A DNA stretch of 6,654 bases from Myxococcales bacterium (GTDB lineage: Bacteria; Myxococcota; Polyangia; Fen-1088), in contig PMCR01000104.1 in NCBI GenBank assembly GCA_003155465.1, forward strand, positions 2,353 to 9,006. Direction: 5' to 3'. A program made the translations under genes and the position numbers. A model generated the notes under the pieces. It saw nothing but the letters and a program-made list of their open reading frames with translations. It had not been told where the DNA came from and made no database searches. This document shows positions 1 to 6,177 of the stretch, piece after piece. Position 1 is the first letter of the stretch, and each line of letters opens with the position of its first letter.

Positions 1-2354
1 TCGTGCATGAGCGTGTAGATGCGGCGCTTGGTCACGTCGGTCGTTGTGTACACGCGCAGGTTCGTGTTGGTCGATTCGCGGAGCACCAGTTCCTCGCGCC
101 AGTCGCCCAGCAAGTCCGCGGTCAGCGTCGGGGTATCTTTGGTGTCGTTGTTCCCCGAGCAGCCGCTCGCGCTCAGCAAGCTCCCGCCGCCAGCCTTGGT
201 GATCGACGCGCCGGTTTCGATCTCCCGCATTTCATCGGCGTCCCAGTAGATGAGGAAGTTGCTCCCAGCATTGGAGGTAACGGTAGCGCCGGTGCCGCAA
301 TTTACTAGACCTCGCGAACTCGAACAGGTTGCGGCAGTGGTGTCGGTCGCGGCGACATACTCGGCAACCCCACGCCCGTTGTCCCCGCCCCCTGTCATGT
401 TGAAGTAGAGTTTGCAGGTGGAAGCGTCATGGCAATCTTGACCCCCAACATTCTCGTGAGGCATGAACACCGAGATCCCCATGCCAACCACCAGCTCGCT
501 CACGTGCAGGGCATCGCCATGGCCGATCCCCGTCGCGCACCTGAAGGTTCCATCGCTGTTGATGGTGGATGATCCAGGGATGATCTCCTGCGCACCGTCG
601 TTGTCCACATCCGCCGCCATACATGAGTGGTTGCCCTGACCAGCGGCTGCGCTACCCCCGGGCGTGCTGCTGCTGTCGAAAACCCAGTTACTCGCCAGCA
701 CCCCCTCCCGGAAGGTCAGTGCAGAAACCGTCAGACGCGTGTAGTAGCCACGCTGCTGGATGATACTTGGCCGCCCAGTGGCGACGCCGCCTTCCTTCAC
801 GAACGCAATCCCGCCGTTGTAGCGGTGCGACCGGTTGCCAATGGTGCCGACCGGGTCGCCCCAAATCGCCTGCCCCCAAGGAACAGGATAGTCAACCGTC
901 GCCAGCTCCGCACCGGTCGCGCCGCTGAACACGGTCAGCCACTCCGGTCCCCCCAAGGCCATACCTCCAGCACCTCGGTAGTCCTTGGTGTTGTCCGCGC
1001 CAGCGGCCGGCCCGGTCTTCAGGAAGGCGCCCGTCCCATCCTTGGTGCCTGGCGCGGTCTTGAACGCCACCTCCGCCTTGCCGTCGCCGTCGAAATCGTA
1101 CACCGAGAATTGCGTATCGTGCGCCCCGGCGCGGATGTTTATGCCCACATTGATGCTCCACAGTTTCTTTCCAGCCAGTGTGTACCCATCGATGATGCAA
1201 GGGTCCGTCGTGCCGCTTATCGAAGAGTCTTTCGAATTCGACGGATCCCACTTGAGGACGATCTCGTACTGGCCATCCCCGTCGAGATCCCCTGGGCTCC
1301 CATCGTTCGCGCTGTACCTCACCGTTCCGGTCGGCGGCGTAATCGGAATACTCAGGTACTGCTGCGCCCAGACCGCAGCCGCAGCAGACTGCGGTCCCTC
1401 GGTCCCGCTGATCACCGCGGTCACCGTATACTTCGAGCTGGCGGTGCCGCCCGCGTCCAGGTAATTGGTGCTATCGGTCACGGTCGCGACCTTGGCCCCA
1501 TCCCGGTAGAGGTTGTACGCAACGTTGCTCATCGTGGTGTCGTATTCGTAGCCCATCATCCGCCACCCGACATAGACGCCGCCCGCGACCTTCACGGCCA
1601 CTACGCCGCGATCCAGGTTCTCCATCTGGTAGTGCCCGATGCCTGATACTTGCGGTTTTCCGCCCGTTGGTGGGGCGCCACCGGCGTCCGGTACGCCCCC
1701 GGTGCTCCCCAGCGCGTCCGCGGGAAGAACTGGCGAAGCATCAAGGTTGGGCCTGATCGAACCGTCTGTGCCGCTGGACCCTCCAGCACCCGAATTCCCG
1801 CAGAGACCTAGGGCACAGGTCAGACCCACGTTGCACGAATCATTGGCGTAACAGGAACAGCCTTCGGCTCCGATCAGGCAGGCGGCAGCGTCGACGATGC
1901 CCGAGGCTCCACCGGCCCCATTCACACCAGCGTCGGTCCCGATGAGGTTCCTATTCAAATCCACCTGGTTCGGCTCGGCGCAGGTTTTCGTGGTCGTGCA
2001 GAGTTGCCCAGGCGAGCAATCGACATCTTCCTGGCACTGATTCCGGCATTGCTGATCCGTGGCGCACTTGAGCCCGGGCTGACAGTCGCTGTCGTATATG
2101 CAACGCGTTTCGGCGGGAAGCTGACACACTTTCGATTGGTCGCTAGCAGTGATGCAGCTTTGTCCTGGCGGGCAGTCTCCCGTTGCGTGGCAGGCGTCGT
2201 GGCACTTGCCCATGGTGCACACCAGAGGCTGGGTGCAGTCACTGTTGAGTAGGCATGTGCCGCCCACATCTATCTCCTTCGCCTTGGTGCAACCAGCCGC
2301 GAGCCAAGATGAAACGATCATCAAGCCAAGAACGCGTAGCCACGATGGGGACAT
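1..2354 (-). CDS. Rhamnogalacturonan endolyase, PL11 family (YesW/YesX-like), lipoprotein with Cys-rich stalk; partial, C-terminus beyond window
   Basis: Predicted secreted lyase that cleaves the rhamnose-galacturonate backbone of pectin RG-I by beta-elimination. One uninterrupted frame gives 784 complete codons and runs off the left edge. Residues 1-22 are a lipoprotein signal ending LAAGC (lipidated Cys22). Residues 34-125 hold 16 cysteines in two similar modules, 159-185 hold six more, and about 186-235 is a Gly/Pro linker. The PL11 domain starts near 244 (NLDRGVVAVKV, then YVGWRMMG, NLYRDG). It continues with three calcium-type loops, DLDGDG (356), DFDGDG (420) and DVDNDG (582), and with RGYYTR (535), GQGNHS (572), GHGDALH (611), DLLGDWREE (747) and YTLMH (780). 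These match the family's beta-propeller blades. The family normally continues for a few dozen residues after YTLMHD, so the end is missing. The start is set by a GGGAGG ribosome site and the signal peptide. The family is very likely; the exact cleavage specificity is inferred. Confidence 0.93.
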   Translation of the reverse strand, partial: MSPSWLRVLGLMIVSSWLAAGCTKAKEIDVGGTCLLNSDCTQPLVCTMGKCHDACHATGDCPPGQSCITASDQSKVCQLPAETRCIYDSDCQPGLKCATDQQCRNQCQEDVDCSPGQLCTTTKTCAEPNQVDLNRNLIGTDAGVNGAGGASGIVDAAACLIGAEGCSCYANDSCNVGLTCALGLCGNSGAGGSSGTDGSIRPNLDASPVLPADALGSTGGVPDAGGAPPTGGKPQVSGIGHYQMENLDRGVVAVKVAGGVYVGWRMMGYEYDTTMSNVAYNLYRDGAKVATVTDSTNYLDAGGTASSKYTVTAVISGTEGPQSAAAAVWAQQYLSIPITPPTGTVRYSANDGSPGDLDGDGQYEIVLKWDPSNSKDSSISGTTDPCIIDGYTLAGKKLWSINVGINIRAGAHDTQFSVYDFDGDGKAEVAFKTAPGTKDGTGAFLKTGPAAGADNTKDYRGAGGMALGGPEWLTVFSGATGAELATVDYPVPWGQAIWGDPVGTIGNRSHRYNGGIAFVKEGGVATGRPSIIQQRGYYTRLTVSALTFREGVLASNWVFDSSSTPGGSAAAGQGNHSCMAADVDNDGAQEIIPGSSTINSDGTFRCATGIGHGDALHVSELVVGMGISVFMPHENVGGQDCHDASTCKLYFNMTGGGDNGRGVAEYVAATDTTAATCSSSRGLVNCGTGATVTSNAGSNFLIYWDADEMREIETGASITKAGGGSLLSASGCSGNNDTKDTPTLTADLLGDWREELVLRESTNTNLRVYTTTDVTKRRIYTLMH
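1980..2255 (-). repeat. Tandem 8-cysteine modules in the lyase stalk
   Basis: Residues 34-77 and 85-125 of the lyase each contain eight cysteines. The spacings are C-x5-C-x5-C-x4-C-x3-C-x5-C-x5-C-x9-C and C-x5-C-x5-C-x5-C-x3-C-x5-C-x5-C-x5-C. Five of the seven intervals are identical, and both copies have a D-C after S-D or V-D type residues. This indicates an internal duplication at protein level. Similar Cys-rich modules are common in exported myxobacterial proteins, and a disulfide-stabilised spacer between membrane anchor and enzyme is the simplest reading. Confidence 0.75.
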
Positions 2355-2360
2355 TTCAAT

Positions 2361-2366
2361 CCTCCC
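2361..2366 (-). promoter_or_regulatory. Ribosome binding site of the PL11 lyase
   Basis: The minus strand reads GGGAGG, six bases before the ATG at 2354. It fixes the start, because the encoded N-terminus is then a proper lipoprotein signal peptide. Confidence 0.75.
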
Positions 2367-2398
2367 AGTCTGTTTCTGGTTCCCAGAGAAGCTGACGT

Positions 2399-2413
2399 TG
2401 TGAGGTTATCACA
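2399..2413. promoter_or_regulatory. Candidate operator TGTGA-N5-TCACA upstream of the lyase
   Basis: TGTGAGGTTATCACA is a perfect 5-bp inverted repeat with a 5-base centre, lying 45-59 bases upstream of the lyase start. It resembles the half-sites used by CRP/FNR- and LacI/GntR-type regulators, but the 5-base spacer differs from the 6 bases of the E. coli CRP consensus. On the minus strand it overlaps TGTGATAAC, an extended -10-like element with no recognisable -35. A repressor site over the promoter is possible. The arms are short, so chance is not excluded. Confidence 0.3.
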
Positions 2414-2586
2414 GCGGGCCGATCATGGTTCGCCCGTCATCAAGGCCTCCTCTTTCAAGGTCGCAGGTGGCTGTGGACCTTGCCTCAGCCGCCAGCGCGT
2501 GGATGCACTAGCAAGTCTCGTGCCACCGCAGCCCGCGCCAAAACGCCTCAGAATTCCGCCGCGATCCCCTGCCCGCTCACCGACGA

Positions 2587-2634
2587 TTGCACTTCAAGTG
2601 CAAAGGCCGCAGACCACGTGCACTTGAAGTGCAA
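2587..2634. repeat. Pair of palindromes (2587-2603 and 2619-2633) forming a 16-bp inverted repeat
   Basis: TTGCACTTCAAGTGCAA (2587-2603) is a perfect palindrome around a central C. TGCACTTGAAGTGCA (2619-2633) is the same palindrome around a central G. Their centres (2595 and 2626) are 31 bp apart, close to three helical turns. Because each is the complement of the other, 2587-2602 and 2619-2634 also form a perfect 16-bp stem with a 16-base loop. No T run follows on either strand, so a classical intrinsic terminator is unlikely. Two operators bound on one face of the helix, upstream of the lyase, is the favoured reading. The cognate regulator is not identified. Confidence 0.6.
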
Positions 2635-2699
2635 CGCCGGCCATGCTGGGAAAGCATAGACGTCGTGCAAGCGCGCCGTCCAGAAAAACGGGTAGATAT

Positions 2700-4010
2700 C
2701 TAGAGCAAGTACGCGGCCACCGGCAAATTGAGCGTGCGAATCGCTTCCCCGATGAAACCAGCCATCTTGCGCGCGCCGTTCTCCTGGAAGTGGGTCCCAT
2801 CAATGGTTCCCGTGTTGTTCTTGAAGAAGGTTTCGGCCGCGGCGGTTGTTGGCTTCGGGCAGATCGCCTTGAGATAGCTGAAGGTCATGCCGCCTAGATC
2901 GACAACGGCAACATTCTCCGCTGTGCCCAGTTCGATCATGGCCGTGTCGTAGGCACCCAGGCCATTGGCGCCGTTGCAGTACGCTGAATTGCGTGGCGGA
3001 GGAGTCACCAAGACCGGGATGGCCCCTTTGGCCTTGGTCGGATCCAGATAGTATTGCTTCAATTGCGTCTTGAAAGTCGTATCCGCAGCGGCGTAGCGCG
3101 GGTAGGTCGTGCCATTCACTGTGAAGCTGGCGGCCTTGTTCGAATCGTTGGTGCCAAACTGGATGAAAAAGTACTCCCCCGGTTTGATGGTGGATAAAAT
3201 CTTGTCCACTGAGCCTTCGAGATAGAACCAGTACGCGGTACGGCCCCCTTCGGCGCGGTTGTCCACCGTCACTCTGTCGTTGAAAATCTCATGCAACATC
3301 TGCCCCCAACCAGCCCAGTCGTTGGTGGCGGCCGTGTCGGCATAGGTGGACACGGTGGAGTCACCCGCAATGTAGATGGTCAAGGCCGGAAGCGAGCCGG
3401 TCGATCCGGTGGCGCCGCCCGAGACCGTGGTACCACCCGTGGTCTTCGTGCCGCCCGTGACCTTGCTGCCGCCGGTTGACGTGGCGCCACCCACGGACGT
3501 TCCGCCCGTCGATTTCGTGCCGCCGGCGCCTGTGGTGCCCCCGCTTGCAATGGTGCCAGCATTTGCGGTCGCACCGCCGGTCGCTGTGGTGCCGGCGACG
3601 GGCATGCCCCCGGTCACCGCCGTGCCGCCGCTCGCGCCCCCGCTGGAAGCTACGCCACCGGAGGCGATGGTGCCGCCGCTGGTTCCGGCGCCGCCCGTTG
3701 TCGTCGTGGCGTCTGTCGCGGCCGTGCCGCCACTCGCGCCCCCGCTAGTGACTACGCCGCCTGATGCGACAGCACCACCCGTAGTCGTCACGCCACCGCC
3801 CGACGAACCACCGGCAATCGATGTGCCGCCGGTCGCGGCGAGCGAGCCCCCAATCGCGGCCCCGCCAGTCCCTGTGGCACCGCCTGAACCGGACGCCCCG
3901 GCGCTTGAACCCGTACCCCCAGGGGCTGAATCGCAGCCCAGCAGCAAGATCGCTGCGCCGGCCAGCAGCAGACCAGCGCAGCCTCGGGCCTCTTGAATTC
4001 TGATGGGCAT
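2700..4010 (-). CDS. Rhamnogalacturonan acetylesterase, CE12-type SGNH hydrolase, lipoprotein
   Basis: Predicted to remove acetyl esters from RG-I so that lyases can cut the backbone. The protein has 436 residues. Residues 1-26 are a lipoprotein signal with LLLGC (Cys26). About 27-206 is a Gly/Thr/Ser-rich low-complexity linker. The catalytic domain runs from about 208 to 436. SGNH blocks are visible: GDSTV with nucleophile Ser218, NRAEGGRT (251-258) for the block-II glycine, FGTND with Asn288, and DGTH with Asp404 and His407. The GDSTV opening, the block-II NRAEGGRT and the DGTHFQENGA close are typical of the YesT/RhgT (CE12) group. The start at 4010 has GGAGG five bases upstream; a longer in-frame start at 4265 would run antisense into the lipocalin gene and hide the signal peptide. 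It lies upstream of and co-directional with the PL11 lyase. The fold is certain from its motifs; the substrate is inferred from family and neighbour. Confidence 0.92.
   Translation of the reverse strand: MPIRIQEARGCAGLLLAGAAILLLGCDSAPGGTGSSAGASGSGGATGTGGAAIGGSLAATGGTSIAGGSSGGGVTTTGGAVASGGVVTSGGASGGTAATDATTTTGGAGTSGGTIASGGVASSGGASGGTAVTGGMPVAGTTATGGATANAGTIASGGTTGAGGTKSTGGTSVGGATSTGGSKVTGGTKTTGGTTVSGGATGSTGSLPALTIYIAGDSTVSTYADTAATNDWAGWGQMLHEIFNDRVTVDNRAEGGRTAYWFYLEGSVDKILSTIKPGEYFFIQFGTNDSNKAASFTVNGTTYPRYAAADTTFKTQLKQYYLDPTKAKGAIPVLVTPPPRNSAYCNGANGLGAYDTAMIELGTAENVAVVDLGGMTFSYLKAICPKPTTAAAETFFKNNTGTIDGTHFQENGARKMAGFIGEAIRTLNLPVAAYLL
3393..3932 (-). repeat. Low-complexity Gly/Thr/Ser linker region of the acetylesterase
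   Basis: About 180 residues of alternating GG pairs with T, S, A and V separate the lipid anchor from the esterase domain. Within it, residues 81-97 (3720-3770) and 115-131 (3618-3668) are near copies: VASGGVVTSGGASGGTA and IASGGVASSGGASGGTA, 34 residues (102 bases) apart. This suggests growth by internal duplication. Such linkers are frequent in Polyangia lipoproteins and probably act as a flexible tether. The complementary strand reads as a Pro-rich frame, which is an artefact. Confidence 0.8.
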
Positions 4011-4015
4011 AGCAT

Positions 4016-4020
4016 CCTCC
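4016..4020 (-). promoter_or_regulatory. Ribosome binding site of the acetylesterase
   Basis: The minus strand reads GGAGG five bases before the ATG at 4010. This supports that start over the upstream in-frame ATG at 4265. Confidence 0.7.
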
Positions 4021-4097
4021 GTGAAGTCGATCTTGCGCATAATTGCGGGTACATTATCAAGACAAAGGGCAGTGAGCGAGGGGACACCAAACAGCTC

Positions 4098-4103
4098 ATA
4101 ATA
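4098..4103 (-). promoter_or_regulatory. Possible -10 element of the acetylesterase promoter
   Basis: TATTAT on the minus strand, about 88 bases upstream of the esterase start, matches five of six bases of the sigma-70 -10 consensus. There is no good -35 at 16-18 bases, so it may need an activator or be fortuitous. Confidence 0.2.
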
Positions 4104-4121
4104 CTCGGACCGTGGTCGCGA

Positions 4122-4149
4122 TTGACATTCCAGCCTGTTGTCACAGACT
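4122..4149 (+). promoter_or_regulatory. Possible sigma-70 promoter of the lipocalin gene
   Basis: A perfect TTGACA (4122-4127) is followed after 16 bases by CAGACT (4144-4149), which matches only three of six -10 positions. Transcription would start near 4156, about 20 bases before the ATG. It lies in the 167-base gap between the divergent esterase and lipocalin genes. Confidence 0.35.
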
Positions 4150-4177
4150 CTCAGCCAGCGTGGCACTACGGAACCAG

Positions 4178-4735
4178 ATGAAACGCAACGCCAGCGCAAC
4201 CTGGATGGGACTGGCGACCGTGCTGCTGGTTTGGCTGGCGATGGCTGGCTGTGCAAAGACCACAACCGCGCGTCTCGGTCTGCCCGAGTTGCGGACTGTG
4301 CCGCGGGTGGACCTGCAGCGGTACCTGGGAACCTGGTACGACATCGCCAGCTTCCCGCAGCGTTTCCAGCTTGGCTGTACCGGCACGACCGCCACCTACG
4401 GCATGCGCGGCGACGGAGACATCTCTGTGCTCAACCGATGCCGCAAGGGCTCGCTCACGGGCAAGGAGGACTCGGCCCTTGGACGCGCGCGGGTTGTCGA
4501 CCGAACCACCAACGCCAAGCTGGAGGTGAGCTTCTTCAGGCCGTTCTGGGGTGACTACTGGATCGTCGATCTTGGCGCCAACTACGAGTACGCGGTCGTC
4601 GGTCATCCCAGCCGCGACTACTTGTGGATACTCAGCCGCACCCCGACCATGGACGCCACCGTCTATGAAGGGATCATTGGGCGGCTGCGCGAGCAAGGCT
4701 ACGAGGTGGCGCGGCTGAACCGCACGCCACAGTAG
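4178..4735 (+). CDS. blc: Bacterial lipocalin lipoprotein (Blc family)
   Basis: The 185-residue protein is an envelope lipocalin. The family binds lysophospholipids or fatty acids in a beta-barrel cup, and in E. coli Blc is an outer-membrane lipoprotein linked to membrane stress and stationary phase. Residues 1-25 form a signal ending LAMAGC (Cys25; Met at -3 is an unusual lipobox residue). The lipocalin signature GTWYDI lies at 51-56, followed by FPQRF. The strong Blc block KLEVSFFRPFWGDYWIV is at 114-130 and DYLWILSRTPTM at 147-158. Cys67 and Cys88 could form a disulfide. The length fits the family. An upstream ATG at 4112 would put 22 residues ahead of the signal peptide, so 4178 is preferred, although its ribosome site is weak. 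It is divergent from the RG acetylesterase, and no functional link between the two is evident. Confidence 0.93.
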   Translation: MKRNASATWMGLATVLLVWLAMAGCAKTTTARLGLPELRTVPRVDLQRYLGTWYDIASFPQRFQLGCTGTTATYGMRGDGDISVLNRCRKGSLTGKEDSALGRARVVDRTTNAKLEVSFFRPFWGDYWIVDLGANYEYAVVGHPSRDYLWILSRTPTMDATVYEGIIGRLREQGYEVARLNRTPQ

Positions 4736-5074
4736 GCCGGCAGTGCTCACATTTGTGTTTGACAGCTCTTCGAGGAACATGCTCGCAGCATTCAGCGATC
4801 GCTAGGCATCTTGGCCTAGTCTAACCACTAGCTCAGTGAGGTCGAGTCTTCTACCAGGGCCGGCCAGATCGATCTCTATGTGGGGGCGCAGGCCGCTGGC
4901 CGACGTCCGCACCTTCACGATCTCCTTCTCGGGAGTGTCGTGCCAGAGACATATTCAGAGGCGGCAGACATCTGGTCGGTCGGGGATCAGGGCGTCATAC
5001 TCCGCGAGCGACAGTGAGAGTTCTGATACCGGGATCGTGGACAGCGCATCCGGGTCTGGGTAGCCTGTGCACCC
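4736..5074. other. 339-base region without an intact gene
   Basis: It follows the lipocalin stop and ends at the DinB-like start. A 6-bp hairpin (CTAGGC 4802-4807, GCCTAG 4814-4819, 6-base loop) sits about 67 bases past the lipocalin stop. It has no T run, so it is a poor terminator candidate. The minus strand carries the interrupted coding-like frame listed separately. No clear promoter or ribosome site was found for the downstream gene. Confidence 0.5.
4802..5062 (-). pseudogene. Possible decayed coding remnant, minus strand
   Basis: One minus-strand frame reads as plausible protein, with GC-rich third positions, in two segments separated by a single TGA (4957-4955). The first includes SELSLSLAEYDALIPDRPD. 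The second includes EKEIVKVRTSASGLRPHIEI and then LDLTELVVRL, ending in TAG at 4804-4802. Both segments are in the same frame. There is no in-frame ATG for the first segment. The second could start at a GTG (4918) behind AAGGAG, giving a 38-residue protein. No family is recognised. It may be a pseudogene fragment, a tiny gene or chance. Confidence 0.25.
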
Positions 5075-5545
5075 ATGACCCCGCTTGACGCTGAAATTCC
5101 TGCCTTCGAGGCGACTTTGTCCCGCCTGCTAGCGCTGTTTGAATCCGCGCCCGAGGCTGTGGTGGGCCTGCAGCCGCGGCCGGGCGACTGGAGCGTGAAG
5201 CAGATCGCCTGCCACCTCATCGACTCGGCCAGCAACAACCACCAGCGTTTCACCCGGTTGCAGCGCACGGTGCGACTGGACTTTCCCCCCTACGAGCCGG
5301 AGCCCTGGGTCGCGACGGAAAAGCCGGAGGGCCTGGCCTGGGCGCAGCTGCTCGGATTGCTCAGGCACTACAACGCATTCATCCTGCACCTGGTACGCAA
5401 TCTGGATCCGGCCTGCCTCGGCCACGTCTGGATGGCGGATGGCAAGGAAAAAACACTGGAATTCCTGGTGCGCGACTACTACCGGCATCTCGACTGGCAC
5501 ATCACGCACCTCGGAACACGCCTGCGCGAAGTTGGCGTCGGATGA
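5075..5545 (+). CDS. DinB-superfamily (DinB_2/YfiT-like) putative metal-binding protein
   Basis: The 156-residue cytoplasmic protein has the DinB/YfiT four-helix-bundle pattern. Helix 1 is at about 5-25 and PGDWSVKQIACHLIDS at 36-51 carries the first metal ligand, His47. The C-terminal helix YYRHLDWHITHL gives the HxxxH pair His138 and His142. All three ligands of the usual His triad are present, so metal binding is expected. Known members include thiol (bacillithiol or mycothiol) transferases and proteins of unknown role; the reaction here cannot be stated. The start at 5075 has no good Shine-Dalgarno sequence. Its TGA overlaps the ATG of the exonuclease gene (ATGA, 5542-5545), so the two are probably translated together. 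Confidence 0.88.
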   Translation: MTPLDAEIPAFEATLSRLLALFESAPEAVVGLQPRPGDWSVKQIACHLIDSASNNHQRFTRLQRTVRLDFPPYEPEPWVATEKPEGLAWAQLLGLLRHYNAFILHLVRNLDPACLGHVWMADGKEKTLEFLVRDYYRHLDWHITHLGTRLREVGVG

Positions 5546-6177
5546 CCGCGGCCACCACGCGCGAGCTGGTGGTGCTGGACTTTGAAACCACGGGCCTATT
5601 GCCCGGCCGCGATCGCATTATCGAGGTGGCCGCCACGCTGATGGTCGACGACCAGCCGGTCGACACCTTCTGCCGACTCATGCACCCGGGATTTCCCCTG
5701 CCGCCCTTCATTACATCGCTGACCGGAATCACCAATGAGATGTTGGGGGGGCAGCCGCGGCCCGAAGAGATCATGCCGGGATTGCACCAATTCGTGCGCG
5801 GTCTGCCCATTGTGGCGCATAACGCCTCATTCGACCGCGCCTTCCTGCAGGCCGAACTGGCGCGGGCCGGCCTGCGTTGCCAGAGCGAATTTCTCTGCAC
5901 CATGCGCCTGGCGCGCCGGTTGGCGCCGGGCCTGCCCAGCTACCGACTGGACGCGCTGGTGGACGCCATGCAGGTGCGCATGCCCAGCGCGCGCCAATTC
6001 CATCGTTCATTGGCCGACGTAAACCACACAGTCGCCATCTGGCAGCACCTGCACGCGCGCTTCACCGAGCGCACCGGCCTCTGCGCACCCACGGTTGCGG
6101 TCCTGAGCGCGCTCATGCGCAAGCCGAGGAAGCAAGTGCCGAAATATTTGGCCTCGCTGCAGGCAGCAAAGGCCTGA
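5542..6177 (+). CDS. DnaQ-like DEDDh 3'-5' exonuclease
   Basis: The 211-residue protein belongs to the DnaQ/RNase T exonuclease superfamily, which removes nucleotides from 3' ends using two metal ions. All five active-site residues are visible. Exo I is DFETTG with Asp13 and Glu15, Exo II is HNASFD with Asp98, and Exo III is HRSLAD with His154 and Asp159. SLTGITNEML (59-68) is the conserved segment between Exo I and II. A basic tail follows the domain (about 180-211, with RKPRKQVPKYL). No polymerase, helicase or GIY-YIG domain is fused, so it is a stand-alone nuclease. It may be a polymerase III epsilon-like proofreader or a repair or RNA-processing enzyme; the sequence does not decide which. 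It is coupled to the DinB-like gene by a 4-base overlap. Confidence 0.92.
   Translation: MTAATTRELVVLDFETTGLLPGRDRIIEVAATLMVDDQPVDTFCRLMHPGFPLPPFITSLTGITNEMLGGQPRPEEIMPGLHQFVRGLPIVAHNASFDRAFLQAELARAGLRCQSEFLCTMRLARRLAPGLPSYRLDALVDAMQVRMPSARQFHRSLADVNHTVAIWQHLHARFTERTGLCAPTVAVLSALMRKPRKQVPKYLASLQAAKA

Larger units (their letters stand above)
2355..2699. other. 345-base intergenic region between acetylesterase stop and lyase start
   Basis: No plausible gene is present here on either strand. The region holds, from the lyase outward, the lyase ribosome site, the TGTGA-N5-TCACA inverted repeat and the paired GCACTT palindromes. A small hairpin (ATGCT, 5-base loop, AGCAT) lies at 2643-2657, about 43 bases past the esterase stop and without a T run. 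The length and contents argue that the lyase has its own promoter and does not rely only on read-through from the esterase. Confidence 0.6.

Noticed and set aside
627..1646. Long plus-strand open frame (339 codons), Arg/Pro/Val-rich
   Set aside because: It is antisense to the PL11 lyase, whose frame has clear family motifs throughout. The plus-strand product has no recognisable domain and has a composition typical of GC-rich shadow frames.
2400..2627. Plus-strand 75-codon frame in the lyase-esterase gap
   Set aside because: It runs through the inverted repeats, has no ribosome site and shows no protein-like pattern.
2587..2634. 16-bp hairpin as an intrinsic terminator for the acetylesterase
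   Set aside because: No T run follows the stem on either strand, and each arm is itself a palindrome, which fits a pair of protein-binding sites better.
3376..3996. Plus-strand frame encoding a Pro/Val-rich repetitive protein
   Set aside because: It is the complement of the Gly/Thr linker codons of the acetylesterase; GGT and GGC codons read backwards as Pro and Ala/Thr codons. It has no signal peptide or ribosome site.
4112..4177. Longer lipocalin start at 4112
   Set aside because: It would add 22 residues ahead of the signal peptide and overlap the candidate promoter.
4011..4265. N-terminal extension of the acetylesterase starting at 4265
   Set aside because: The extra 85 codons run antisense into blc and put a Cys/Arg-rich stretch before a clear lipoprotein signal. 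The GGAGG before 4010 supports the shorter form.
4836..5063. Plus-strand 75-codon frame upstream of the DinB-like gene
   Set aside because: Its Ser/Arg-rich composition, lack of a ribosome site and lack of a recognisable domain argue against it; the opposite strand looks more coding-like.
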